DNA of 32,610 nt from NCBI GenBank assembly GCA_026706345.1, contig JAPOYX010000161.1, positions 1-32,610 on the forward strand, read 5' to 3'. Each line of letters opens with the position of its first letter. Position 1 is the first letter of the stretch. The notes under the pieces are model-generated. The model was not told the DNA's origin. It saw nothing but the letters and a program-made list of their open reading frames with translations, and ran no database searches. This document shows, in pieces, positions 23,413 to 32,004 of this stretch. The position numbers and the translations under genes are program-made. The DNA comes from Gemmatimonadota bacterium. Lineage in GTDB: Bacteria > JAAXHH01.

Positions 23413-24300
23413 ATGAACCTTGTGGATCGACAGCCCACCGACCGGGAAGCGTTGCGCCGTTCCTATGATTTCTGCCGCGAAATCGCGAAATCGAGGGCGA
23501 GAAACTTCTACTATTCCTTTATCGTCCTGCCGCCTGAGCGGAGACGGGCCATGTGCGCGGTCTACGCCTTCATGCGCCACTGCGACGATATCGTCGACGA
23601 GGAAGCCGGGGAGGCCGACAAGAAGACCCGGCTGAACGCCTGGCGCGAGACCCTGGACCAAGCCTATGACGGAACGCCGGCCGACAGCGGCGGCCTGTTG
23701 CCGGCGTTCCGGGATACGGTGAGGCGATTCGATATCCCGAGGGCGTACTTTGACGCCATCATCGACGGCGCGGAAATGGACCTGACCGTGACACGCTACG
23801 CCACCTTCGAGGACCTGTACCAGTACTGCTACCGCGTGGCTTCCGCCGTGGGACTGGTGTGCATACACATATTCGGATTCCGGGGCAAAGAGGCCAAACG
23901 GTACGCCGAGTCCTGCGGCATCGCCTTTCAACTTACCAATATACTCCGCGACGTGCGGGAAGACGCGGGGATGGGCCGAGTCTACCTGCCCCAGGAAGAC
24001 CTGGACGACTTCGGGTACTCGGAAGAGAACATACGGAACGGAGTCTTCAACGACGCGTTCCGGCGGCTGATGGTTTTCCAAGTGGAGCGCGCCAGAAGCT
24101 ATTACGACGAAGCGCTGCCGCTCCTTCCGCTGGTTCAGTCCTCGAGCCGGGCGTGTCTGGCGGCCATGATCGGCATTTACCGGGCGTGCCTCGAAGAGAT
24201 CCCCCGCCGCCACTACGACGTCTACAGCCGGCGCGTCAGCCTGTCCGCCTGGAAGAAGCTCGCCATTACCGCCCGGGCGCTGATCCGAAAACGCGTATGA
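23413..24300 (+). CDS. hpnD: presqualene diphosphate synthase HpnD
   Basis: HpnD condenses two farnesyl diphosphates to presqualene diphosphate. The 295-residue protein has the prenyl-diphosphate/Mg2+ motifs FMRHCDDIVDEE and QLTNILRDVREDAGMGRVYLP and the YDVYSRR end pattern typical of the family. The ATG at 23413 is preferred over the GTG at 23371, because the homologous N-terminus begins close to the REALRRSYDFCREIAKSRARN helix. Its stop overlaps the hpnE start by ATGA, showing translational coupling. Confidence 0.9.
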   Translation: MNLVDRQPTDREALRRSYDFCREIAKSRARNFYYSFIVLPPERRRAMCAVYAFMRHCDDIVDEEAGEADKKTRLNAWRETLDQAYDGTPADSGGLLPAFRDTVRRFDIPRAYFDAIIDGAEMDLTVTRYATFEDLYQYCYRVASAVGLVCIHIFGFRGKEAKRYAESCGIAFQLTNILRDVREDAGMGRVYLPQEDLDDFGYSEENIRNGVFNDAFRRLMVFQVERARSYYDEALPLLPLVQSSSRACLAAMIGIYRACLEEIPRRHYDVYSRRVSLSAWKKLAITARALIRKRV

Positions 24301-25763
24301 GCCAGGTAATCGTCATCGGGGGCGGACTGGCCGGACTGGCCGCTGCGGTCGCGCTGGCCGATGCGGGTCTCCAGGTCGAACTGTACGAAAGACGTCCGAT
24401 ACTGGGTGGCCGCGCGTCTTCCTTCATACACCCGTCGAGCGGCGAAAGGGTGGACAACTGCCAGCACGTGCTCCTGGGCTGCTGCGTCAACCTCCTCGAC
24501 TTCTACGCGCGCCTCGGTGTCCGGGACCGTATCGCCTTCCACGGGACCATTCCCTTCATCGACGAATCCAACCGGGTATCGGTCATCGGACCTTCCCGCC
24601 TCCCTCCGCCCCTTCACCTGTTTCCTTCGTTCCTGCGGCTGCGAACCATGGGTTTTCGGGACAAGCTTTCGATCGTCCGTACCGTGGCAGGCATGATTCG
24701 CCACGTTACGGGACATCGGGATACAGACAGCCTGGATGTACAACACGCCGCTGAAGCGCCACACGGCGCGGAGCCGTCCCCGGTTTCCATGGCCACCTGG
24801 CTCGCGACCCACGGAGCGACGGAACGGGCCGTGGAAGCCTTCTGGAAACCCTTCCTCATCAGTGCGCTCAACGATGAACTGGACGACATCGATGCCGAAT
24901 ACGGTATCAGGACGACCGTCCGGGCCTTTCTGATCAATCGCCGCGGGTACGAGGTGGGTCTGCCCGCCGTACCGCTGGGGGACCTGTACGCGCCCTGCAT
25001 AGATTACATCGAGCAGCGGGGCGGCCGCGTCGTGCTCGACCAGGGTGTTGCCGGCCTGTCGACCCACGGCGGCCTCGTGAATTCCATCTCGCTGCAGGAC
25101 GGTTCGTCCGTCGAGGCCGGGGCGTACCTGTCGGCCCTGCCCTTCGACGTCCTGCGCAGGCTGCTGCCCGAAAGCCATGCCTCGAATCCCTACTTCGCGA
25201 TGCTGAGCGGACTGTCGGTCTCTCCCATCACGGCCGTGCACGCCTGGTTCGACCGGCCCGTGACGGATCTGGACTACGCCGCGGTGATCGGTCGGAGGAT
25301 ACAGTGGATTTTCAACCAGTCCATTCGAGACCCCGAGACCTTTTCCACGGGTGACGCGGGCGCCTATCTCGGACTCGTGGTCAGCGCTTCCGATGAATGG
25401 ATGAAAATGCCGCAGCAGAGGATCATCAACCAGGTCATGGAAGATCTCGAGTCTCTGCTGCCCGCCGTGCGCCAGGCCGAACTGCTCAAGGCCGTCGTCG
25501 TCAAGGAAGGCAGGGCCACGTTCGCGCCTAGACCCGGTTGCGACGCGCTGCGCCCGGGACCATCCAGCCCCCTTTCCAACTTCTTCATCGCGGGCGACTG
25601 GGTGCAGACGGACTGGCCGGCCACCATGGAAAGCGCCGTGCGCAGCGGCTACCAGGCCGCCGAGGCCCTGCTGCGGAGCCAGGGCGTGCAGGCGCGCATC
25701 CTGAAATCCGAATTGCCCCTCGAAGGGCTCATGAGATTGCTGGCGGGGAAGCGGGACCTCTGA
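24297..25763 (+). CDS. hpnE: squalene-associated FAD-dependent desaturase HpnE
   Basis: HpnE reduces hydroxysqualene to squalene and resembles carotenoid desaturases. The 488-residue protein opens with the dinucleotide fold VIVIGGGLAGLAAAVAL, an ELYERRPILGGRASSF segment for FAD, and ends with FFIAGDWVQTDWPATMESAVRSGYQAA, the usual FAD C-terminal motif. The ATG at 24297 overlaps the hpnD stop by four bases. With hpnC and hpnD it forms a full farnesyl diphosphate to squalene route. No squalene-hopene cyclase gene (shc) follows inside the window, so hopanoid formation is inferred. Confidence 0.93.
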   Translation: MSQVIVIGGGLAGLAAAVALADAGLQVELYERRPILGGRASSFIHPSSGERVDNCQHVLLGCCVNLLDFYARLGVRDRIAFHGTIPFIDESNRVSVIGPSRLPPPLHLFPSFLRLRTMGFRDKLSIVRTVAGMIRHVTGHRDTDSLDVQHAAEAPHGAEPSPVSMATWLATHGATERAVEAFWKPFLISALNDELDDIDAEYGIRTTVRAFLINRRGYEVGLPAVPLGDLYAPCIDYIEQRGGRVVLDQGVAGLSTHGGLVNSISLQDGSSVEAGAYLSALPFDVLRRLLPESHASNPYFAMLSGLSVSPITAVHAWFDRPVTDLDYAAVIGRRIQWIFNQSIRDPETFSTGDAGAYLGLVVSASDEWMKMPQQRIINQVMEDLESLLPAVRQAELLKAVVVKEGRATFAPRPGCDALRPGPSSPLSNFFIAGDWVQTDWPATMESAVRSGYQAAEALLRSQGVQARILKSELPLEGLMRLLAGKRDL

Positions 25764-25776
25764 CCGGCGCGATATC

Positions 25777-25812
25777 TTGACCCCATGGAATCCTTCGGTT
25801 ATATTTCGAAGG
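25777..25812 (+). promoter_or_regulatory. sigma70-type promoter with inverted repeat over the -10 box
   Basis: TTGACC (25777-25782, 5 of 6), 17 bases, TATATT (25800-25805, 5 of 6), about 55 bases before the isomerase-like gene. CCTTCG (25792-25797) and CGAAGG (25807-25812) form an inverted repeat that brackets the -10 box, a possible operator. Confidence 0.55.
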
Positions 25813-25861
25813 GTACGCATCCCCGTCCGCATTCGTTTCGTTTCATGAAAGAAGGATCCAT

Positions 25862-26629
25862 ATGCCCGCCAACCTGCTTGCATGCCGAACGGCAAGCTAC
25901 GGAAAGTTCAGCGAATCCGCCTATGCCCATCTGCCCACGATCGGCGTTCATCACGTGGAAATCAACGCGCCCGCGCCCGACCAGGTCGCCGAAGTCAGGT
26001 CCAGGCTCGAAAGTCACGGGCTTTCGGCCAGCAGTCTGCAATGCCCGGTGGAGATCGAATACGACGACGTTGACCAGCGGCTGACTCCCCACCTCGATGC
26101 CGCGGCGGCCCTGGGCGCCGGAACGCTCTTCGTGAGCGTACAGGCCGGGGAACTGGATAAGAGCGTGGCTTACGAACGGTTGCGCCGCGCGGGGGCAAAA
26201 GCGGCCGAGTACGGGATCACCATCGGCATGGAAACCCATCCCGACCTGGTCACCAACGCGGCCGTCGCCCTGGAGACCATGCGCGGCGTCGATCATCCAA
26301 ACGTCCGCGTGAACTACGACACGGCCAACATCCACTACTACAACCGGGACGTGGACCACGTCGACGAGATGGAAAAGGTCATCGACTATATCGGCAGCAT
26401 GCACCTCAAGGATACCGACGGTAGATACAAGACCTGGTGTTTCCCGACATTCGGCGAGGGAATCGTCGATTTCAAGGCGGTTTTCGACCGGTTGAACGGC
26501 CGCGGGTTCCACGGTCCGTTCACCATGGAAATCGAGGGCGTGGAAGGAGAATCGCTTAACGAAGAGGAGACCTGCCGGCGCGTGGCGGATTCGGTGGCCC
26601 ACCTGCGGAGCGTCGGGTGTGACGTGTAG
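25862..26629 (+). CDS. sugar phosphate isomerase/epimerase family protein (AP-endonuclease 2-like TIM barrel)
   Basis: The 255-residue TIM barrel has the metal ligands of this family at E124 (GMETHPD), D153 (NYDTAN), H181 (MHLKDT) and E223 (MEIEG). Members isomerise or epimerise keto-sugars, inositol derivatives or hydroxypyruvate; the substrate here cannot be set. GAAGGA lies 6 bases before the ATG. The gene has its own promoter with a nearby inverted repeat, and is followed 14 bases later by a GNAT gene, so the two likely form one unit. Confidence 0.87.
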   Translation: MPANLLACRTASYGKFSESAYAHLPTIGVHHVEINAPAPDQVAEVRSRLESHGLSASSLQCPVEIEYDDVDQRLTPHLDAAAALGAGTLFVSVQAGELDKSVAYERLRRAGAKAAEYGITIGMETHPDLVTNAAVALETMRGVDHPNVRVNYDTANIHYYNRDVDHVDEMEKVIDYIGSMHLKDTDGRYKTWCFPTFGEGIVDFKAVFDRLNGRGFHGPFTMEIEGVEGESLNEEETCRRVADSVAHLRSVGCDV

Positions 26630-26643
26630 AGGACGGAACGTCC

Positions 26644-27177
26644 ATGCCTGAACAACAGCTTCGGATGGTACGTCCCGACCTGGAACACCTCCCGGAAATC
26701 GGTGTGCCGATGGAGTATGCGTTGAGGACCTACCGGCCCGGCGACGAGGCAGTCTGGTGCGAAATCATGAACACGGGCATCGGTACGGACTGGACGGCCA
26801 AAAAGTGCCGCAGGGAACTGACGGAACGGGAACCGTTCATGGCGGACGGGTGTTTCTTCGTTACCCGCGCGGGAGAAGCCGTGGCCACGGCCTGCGCCTT
26901 TGACATCCAGCCCGACGGCGTCAACGCCGCGCAGGTACACATGGTATGCGCGAAACCCGCCCACCGCAGGCGGGGACTGGGCCGCCTCGTAACCCTGGCC
27001 GTGCTCCATTACATGCGGGAGCATGGCTACTCGGCCGCCTTTCTGGGTACGGACGATTTCCGCGTGCCGGCCGTCAAGACCTATCTCGGGCTGGGATTCG
27101 TACCCGACTATATCGAGGACAGCCACCGGACGCGATGGTCCGCCATCTTCGCGAAAATCGGGGAACGGCCGTCCTGA
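26644..27177 (+). CDS. GNAT family N-acetyltransferase
   Basis: The 177-residue protein has the acetyl-CoA pyrophosphate-binding motif VCAKPAHRRRGLGRLVT (R/Q-x2-G-x-G/A type) and the following helix LAVLHYMREHGYSAAFLGT, then YLGLGFVPDY, all typical of the GNAT fold. The first 22 residues before YALRTYRPGDEA are outside the fold, and a second ATG at 26710 is possible. A GGACG-GAA-CGTCC hairpin (26631-26643) abuts the start codon. Substrate unknown. Confidence 0.85.
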   Translation: MPEQQLRMVRPDLEHLPEIGVPMEYALRTYRPGDEAVWCEIMNTGIGTDWTAKKCRRELTEREPFMADGCFFVTRAGEAVATACAFDIQPDGVNAAQVHMVCAKPAHRRRGLGRLVTLAVLHYMREHGYSAAFLGTDDFRVPAVKTYLGLGFVPDYIEDSHRTRWSAIFAKIGERPS

Positions 27178-27234
27178 ACCTGCGGCGGTTATACTGCCGT
27201 GCACAAACCACCACCTTCGATACGGAAGTTCCAT

Positions 27235-28005
27235 ATGCAACGTATATTTCGCCGCGCAACGCATACCGCGAGCATCGCGGCCCTTGTCGTCCTGGCCGTC
27301 ACGGCGCGGACGGGCCCGGCCAACGCGCAGGATGAGGAAGTCGTGGACGTGCCCCCCGTCGTCATCACCGGGATCGGCATCCTTGGCGGTTTCCCGACGG
27401 GCGAGTTCGGTGAAAACGTCAAGAACCCGGGCATCGGCCTGTCCGGATTCGCGGGCTATATGATCCCCCGGACACCCGCCGTGATCGGCCTGGACCTGGG
27501 CTACATGATCTACGGCCACGAGCGGCGCACCGAGCAGTTCAGCCTGACGATACCCGACGTCCTCGTCGACGTGGTCACCGAGAACAACATCTTTTCGATG
27601 AACGCCTTTCTACGCCTGCAGACCAAGTCCGACCCGCTGCGTTTCTACGTAGAAGGCGTCGTGGGCTTCCACTACCTGTTCACCAGCACGACGATCGAGG
27701 AGCTCTTCGGGTTCAGCGGCGAGGATATCGCCAGTTCCACGAATCTCGATGATTTCGCCTTTACCAAGGGCGTGGGCGGCGGGTTGCTGATCGAACTGTG
27801 GAGAGGCGGCGAAGACCGGACGCCGCAGAACCGTTCCCTGCGGACTGTGTCCCTGGATTTTCGGATGCGCTACCATGACGGCTCCCAGGCCGACTATCTG
27901 AAACGGGGCGACATCGTCCGCAGGGCGGGCACGGCCGAACTCAACATAACCAAGTCGACCACCGATCTCATCACAGCCCATCTCGGAATAGCGTTGGACT
28001 TCTAG
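27235..28005 (+). CDS. outer-membrane beta-barrel type protein
   Basis: The 256-residue precursor has a signal peptide (MQRIFRR then AALVVLAVTARTGPANAQ) with cleavage expected after NAQ or ANA. The mature part has alternating hydrophobic/polar strands (such as PAVIGLDLGYMIYGHE, LRFYVEGVVGFHYLF, RSLRTVSLDFRMRYHDG) and ends in HLGIALDF, with the C-terminal aromatic residue usual for BAM-assembled outer-membrane proteins. I do not recognise a specific family. GTG at 27199 is an upstream alternative, but ATG 27235 has GGAAG before it and begins the signal peptide. Confidence 0.7.
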   Translation: MQRIFRRATHTASIAALVVLAVTARTGPANAQDEEVVDVPPVVITGIGILGGFPTGEFGENVKNPGIGLSGFAGYMIPRTPAVIGLDLGYMIYGHERRTEQFSLTIPDVLVDVVTENNIFSMNAFLRLQTKSDPLRFYVEGVVGFHYLFTSTTIEELFGFSGEDIASSTNLDDFAFTKGVGGGLLIELWRGGEDRTPQNRSLRTVSLDFRMRYHDGSQADYLKRGDIVRRAGTAELNITKSTTDLITAHLGIALDF

Positions 28006-28128
28006 CGAATGGGTCCCGGCGCACCGCGTTCAAGGGCTGACCGGCGTCAGGCACTGCATTTCATAAAAGGCGGCTTGCCAGACGATTCCAGCCGCGCCGG
28101 TCATCATCTCATATCCGGAGGCTTAAGG

Positions 28129-29457
28129 ATGAACCAGGACGATTTCGTAATCGAAAGTATTCCCGAAACGGCGTGGCAGGTGTCCCGCCGGACATTTATG
28201 AAGCGGCTGGCTGGCGGCATCGCCGCGGGCGGCGCCCTGGCCTGCGGTTCATCCGCATCCGCCTCGCCTCCCCAGGATCTGGACACGGCGGTCTCCGGCA
28301 ACGACCCGAACGACGAGCGGTACTGGCACGCGGTCCGCAGCCAGTTCCTCCTCAGGGAAAACCTGGCGCTGATGAACGCCGCGAATCTGTGTCCCTCGCC
28401 CTATCCGGTGATGGAATCGGTTTTCAAGTATACCCGGGACCTGGACTACGACGCGTCCTTTCAAAACCGGACCAAGTACCGCCAGATCAGGGAAGACACA
28501 CGCGGGAAGATGGCCCGTCTCCTGGGCGCCCACCCCGACGAGATCGCGCTGGTGCGGAACACGAGCGAGGCAAACAACGTCATCAGCACCGGCTTTCACC
28601 TCGGGACGGGCGACGAAGTGCTGTTGTCCGATCTGAACCACCCCTCGAACAACCAGGCGTGGCAGGTCAAGGCCCGGCGGTTCGGCTTCAAGCTCAACTA
28701 CGTGTCGGTTCCGGTGGTACCGCAGAGCGAGGACGAGATCGTCGATGCCTTCGAACGGGCCTACACGCCGGCGACTAAAGTCATGTCCTTCACCCACGTA
28801 TCCAACCGTACCGGGCTGACCATGCCGGCCGGAAGGCTGTGCGCGGCGGCGCGGGCCCGCGGCGTGTTCTCCCTGGTCGACGGGGCCCAGAGTTTCGGCG
28901 CCCTGGAGATCGATCTCGCCGGCATGGGCTGCGACGCCTACTCGGGCAGCGCGCACAAGTGGTTCATGGGCCCGAAGGAGGTCGGCGTGCTCTACGTCCG
29001 CAAGGACAGCCAGGGTGCCGTCTGGCCCAGCATCGTGAGCGCGGGCTGGCGGGACGAGGTGGAGGAGAGCGCACGCAAGTACGAGGTTCTCGGACAGCGG
29101 GACGACGCGGCGCTGACGGCCACGGGACGGGGCGTCGAATTCCACGAGAAGATCGGGCCCGCCCGCGTGGAGGCCCGCATGCGCCAGGTGGCCACGGCCA
29201 TCAAGGACGGTCTTTCCGATCTGCCGGGCGTAGAGCTTTCCACGTCCATGGACCCCGCGCTTTCCGCCGGCGTCGTCATCTTCAAGCCGGGCGAGCTCGA
29301 TCCGCGCAAAGTCTTCGACAAGCTCTACAGTACGTACCATATCGCCGGCGCGGGCATGGGACCCAACGTCCGGCTTTCCCCCCATATCTACAACACGCTC
29401 GACGAGGCGGACCGCGCCGTCGCAGCGGTCGCGGAGATACTGAGGGACGGAGTCTGA
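28129..29457 (+). CDS. Tat-exported class V aminotransferase-fold PLP enzyme
   Basis: The 442-residue protein has a twin-arginine motif S19-RRTFMK25 followed by a weakly hydrophobic, glycine/alanine-rich segment to about residue 45, so it is likely exported folded with its cofactor. The body is a class V (cysteine desulfurase / isopenicillin-N epimerase) fold: NTSEANN, LNHPSNNQAW, VDGAQSFGALEIDL and the Schiff-base lysine K277 in GSAHKWFMGP. Family members perform desulfuration, epimerisation or transamination. The extracytoplasmic substrate is unknown. A Cys at 39 in the signal region gives only a weak lipobox. CGGAGG lies 7 bases before the ATG, which fixes the start; the open frame further upstream is not used. 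Confidence 0.88.
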   Translation: MNQDDFVIESIPETAWQVSRRTFMKRLAGGIAAGGALACGSSASASPPQDLDTAVSGNDPNDERYWHAVRSQFLLRENLALMNAANLCPSPYPVMESVFKYTRDLDYDASFQNRTKYRQIREDTRGKMARLLGAHPDEIALVRNTSEANNVISTGFHLGTGDEVLLSDLNHPSNNQAWQVKARRFGFKLNYVSVPVVPQSEDEIVDAFERAYTPATKVMSFTHVSNRTGLTMPAGRLCAAARARGVFSLVDGAQSFGALEIDLAGMGCDAYSGSAHKWFMGPKEVGVLYVRKDSQGAVWPSIVSAGWRDEVEESARKYEVLGQRDDAALTATGRGVEFHEKIGPARVEARMRQVATAIKDGLSDLPGVELSTSMDPALSAGVVIFKPGELDPRKVFDKLYSTYHIAGAGMGPNVRLSPHIYNTLDEADRAVAAVAEILRDGV

Positions 29458-29495
29458 GCCTTCCCGCCGGCGCAGGTCCACCGCCTGACGGGCCC

Positions 29496-30965
29496 ATGTC
29501 AAAGCGAAACGCCGCCGTCATACTCTACGCCGCGCTGCTCATCGCGGGCGTGCTGCAGGTATTCCAGTCGATCGTCATTGCCCATTTCTTCGACCCGGAA
29601 TACCTGGCGCCCTACCGCTACGGCATCCTGGCGGCCGGATTCGCCTACCTGTTCGCCACCGGGCTGATCGAGAGCGTCTTCTTCTTCATATCGGGGAAAT
29701 ACGCCCCGGACGCCCGCCGGTACGCAGGGAACACCCTGATCAGCTGCGCGCTGATCTTCCTGGCCCTCCTCCTGTTGTTCCATCTCCTTCTCAAACCCTA
29801 CGTACTCATCCGCACGGAACTGGGACCCTATCTTCGGGAAATCGGCGTTTACCTCCTTATCGTGCTGTTCCTGTTCGTCAACATGACCGTCCACAACGCC
29901 CTGGTCGGCCGCGATCACGCGGCCGTCGCGAGCGGGCTGCGCGTGTTTCAATACCTCCTGCGCATCCTGGCCATCGCCGCCGCGCTGTTCTCGGGCCTGA
30001 TTGCGTCCATCTACGAACTCATCCTGCTGATCGTAATCCTGGAGGCCTTCCAGTCCCTGCTCTATGTACTTGTCCTGCTCAACACGAAGCTGCTGTCCTT
30101 CCGGCTGCGGGGCATCGAGGCCGGGGCCCAGTACCGCTACGCCCTCGGACTGGGCATCGCGGGATTCATTCCCTTCATCAACGCGAGCCTGGACAAGATC
30201 ATGATCAGCGCCTTCCTGGGCGCCTCCAGTTTCGCGATCTTCAGCGTGTCGGCCATCGAACTGCCCATCGCCGGCATCCTCATCAGCGTGTTCGGGTCAG
30301 TGCTCTTCTCCACTTACGTGGGATACGCCGAAGGCGGCGATCATTCGTCCATGGCGGCGCTGTGGCGCAAGTGCACCACTTACGGCATGATCGCCATCGT
30401 ACCCACGGGGGTCTTCGTCTTTCTCTTCTCCGACGCGCTGTACCGGCTCATCCTTCCGGACGCCTACTTCGAAGGCCACCGGGTCCTGGGCATCTACGCC
30501 CTGCTCCTGCTGCTCCGCTTCAACAGCCCGGACGTGCTCGCCCGGGCCCTCAACCGGAACGCGATCATCGTCCAGGCCGCTACGGCTACGCTGATCGTCA
30601 GCGTCGCGGGCAACCTGGTCTTCATCAATACATTCGGCCTGTGGGGCGCGGCCCTGGCCACCCTGTGCGGGACCGCCGCGGGATGGATCTACTACCTGGC
30701 CCGCTACGCCCGGCTGCTCGACACCACCATGGGACGGCTCTTTCCCTGGAAACCCTATGTCCGGCTGATCGCCATTTCAGCGGTCTTCTTCGGCGCGGCC
30801 AGGTGGACCTTCGACCGGATCGAGGTCAGTATCGCCCTGGCCATCCTCGGCGCCGCGGCGTACTCCCTCTACGCGTTCTCCTTGTTGGAGAAACCGGAGA
30901 AGGAGTACGTCCGGGGTTTGGTGAGGAAGATGGGCGTTCCGATCCGGTCACCGGACCGAACCTGA
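29496..30965 (+). CDS. polysaccharide flippase, Wzx/MATE-like membrane protein
   Basis: The 489-residue hydrophobic protein has roughly 12-14 membrane segments, the layout of lipid-linked oligosaccharide flippases (Wzx/MurJ/PST family). Recognisable parts include GLGIAGFIPFINASLDKIMISAFLG in the middle, typical of the first segments of the second repeat. These proteins move undecaprenyl-linked oligosaccharides across the inner membrane. The frame is open far upstream but the ATG at 29496 begins just before the first membrane segment. A glycosyltransferase starts 3 bases after the stop, which supports a role in surface polysaccharide assembly. Confidence 0.82.
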   Translation: MSKRNAAVILYAALLIAGVLQVFQSIVIAHFFDPEYLAPYRYGILAAGFAYLFATGLIESVFFFISGKYAPDARRYAGNTLISCALIFLALLLLFHLLLKPYVLIRTELGPYLREIGVYLLIVLFLFVNMTVHNALVGRDHAAVASGLRVFQYLLRILAIAAALFSGLIASIYELILLIVILEAFQSLLYVLVLLNTKLLSFRLRGIEAGAQYRYALGLGIAGFIPFINASLDKIMISAFLGASSFAIFSVSAIELPIAGILISVFGSVLFSTYVGYAEGGDHSSMAALWRKCTTYGMIAIVPTGVFVFLFSDALYRLILPDAYFEGHRVLGIYALLLLLRFNSPDVLARALNRNAIIVQAATATLIVSVAGNLVFINTFGLWGAALATLCGTAAGWIYYLARYARLLDTTMGRLFPWKPYVRLIAISAVFFGAARWTFDRIEVSIALAILGAAAYSLYAFSLLEKPEKEYVRGLVRKMGVPIRSPDRT

Positions 30966-30968
30966 TAT

Positions 30969-31880
30969 ATGCGTACATCTCTTCCTCACGTAACGATCGT
31001 CATACTCAACTGGAACCGGGAAGCGGATACGCTGGAGTGCCTGGAATCCCTGGCGCGACTGGATTATCCTTCCTTTTCGATCGTAGTCGTGGACAATGGT
31101 TCGACCGATGGATCGCCGGATGTCATCGAGCGGTGGGGGCGTGAGAACCTGCCTTTGGCGCTGATTCGCAACGCCGAAAACAGGGGATTCGTCCGCGGCA
31201 GCAACCAGGGTGTGCGCCACGCGCTGGCGAACGGTACCGATTACGCGTTCCTGCTGAATAACGACACGGTCGCGGAGCCCGACGCGCTTTCGTTACTTGT
31301 CGCTGCGGCGGAACGATCCGATGATATCGGCATGGTGGGTCCTAAGATATACCAGTACGGAAAGGACAACATGCTCGACTCGGCAGGTACGCGAACGATA
31401 CCCTGGCTGGCGCAGGGGTTTCTTCTGGGTCACGGAGAAGAAGACCACGGCCGGTATGACAACCCACGCGATATGCCCTATGTCACGGGAACCGCGCTCC
31501 TCGTCAAGCGCACCGTTCTGGAAAAGGTCGGACCGATGGACGAGGACTATTTTTGCTATTTCGATGACTTCGACTGGGGACTGAGGGCGCGGAAAGCCGG
31601 TTTCAGGCTGCTTTTGGAGCCAAAGGCCGTTGTCCGCCACAAGGGGTCGCGGACGGCAGGTTTCAACAGTCCCTTCTATATCCATCACATGGTTCGCAGC
31701 AGGATTCTGTTCGCAAGGAAACACGTGTCGTTTCCGGCTTTTCTGTTCGCGTTCCTGCCTTACCTTTTTCTGTATCGTTATCTTCGGCCGGCGGCTATCT
31801 TGATCTTCCGTCGCAGATGGGGCCACCTGCGCGCGCTCCATCGCGGGATCCGGGAAGGATTAAAGTTCCCAACCAACTGA
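30969..31880 (+). CDS. family 2 glycosyltransferase (rhamnosyltransferase-like)
   Basis: The 303-residue protein has a GT-A fold: VTIVILNWNRE, VVVDNGSTDGS for the nucleotide, LLNNDT for the metal (DXD-like) and EDYFCYFDDFDWGLRARKAGF for the acceptor site, a pattern of bacterial rhamnosyl- and related transferases (WbbL/RfbF-like). The C-terminus has a hydrophobic, aromatic-rich stretch (about 255-275) that may touch the membrane. It transfers a sugar from a nucleotide donor to a surface polysaccharide; donor and acceptor are unknown. It starts 3 bases after the flippase stop, so they are coupled. GC content starts to fall here. Confidence 0.9.
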   Translation: MRTSLPHVTIVILNWNREADTLECLESLARLDYPSFSIVVVDNGSTDGSPDVIERWGRENLPLALIRNAENRGFVRGSNQGVRHALANGTDYAFLLNNDTVAEPDALSLLVAAAERSDDIGMVGPKIYQYGKDNMLDSAGTRTIPWLAQGFLLGHGEEDHGRYDNPRDMPYVTGTALLVKRTVLEKVGPMDEDYFCYFDDFDWGLRARKAGFRLLLEPKAVVRHKGSRTAGFNSPFYIHHMVRSRILFARKHVSFPAFLFAFLPYLFLYRYLRPAAILIFRRRWGHLRALHRGIREGLKFPTN

Positions 31881-32004
31881 AAGTTGCTTCAATCTTGGTT
31901 TTCTATCACACCTGACCGTTGTATTTCGATATCTCTTTCATTGCCACCTTACCTCGAACGGCAACGAGATCATGTAAAAACCGCATATTGTGTAAACCAG
32001 TCTC

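Noticed and set aside
26631-26643. GGACG-GAA-CGTCC hairpin next to the GNAT start codon as a terminator.
   Set aside because: The stem is only 5 bp with no T-tract, and the genes on either side run in the same direction with a 14-base gap.
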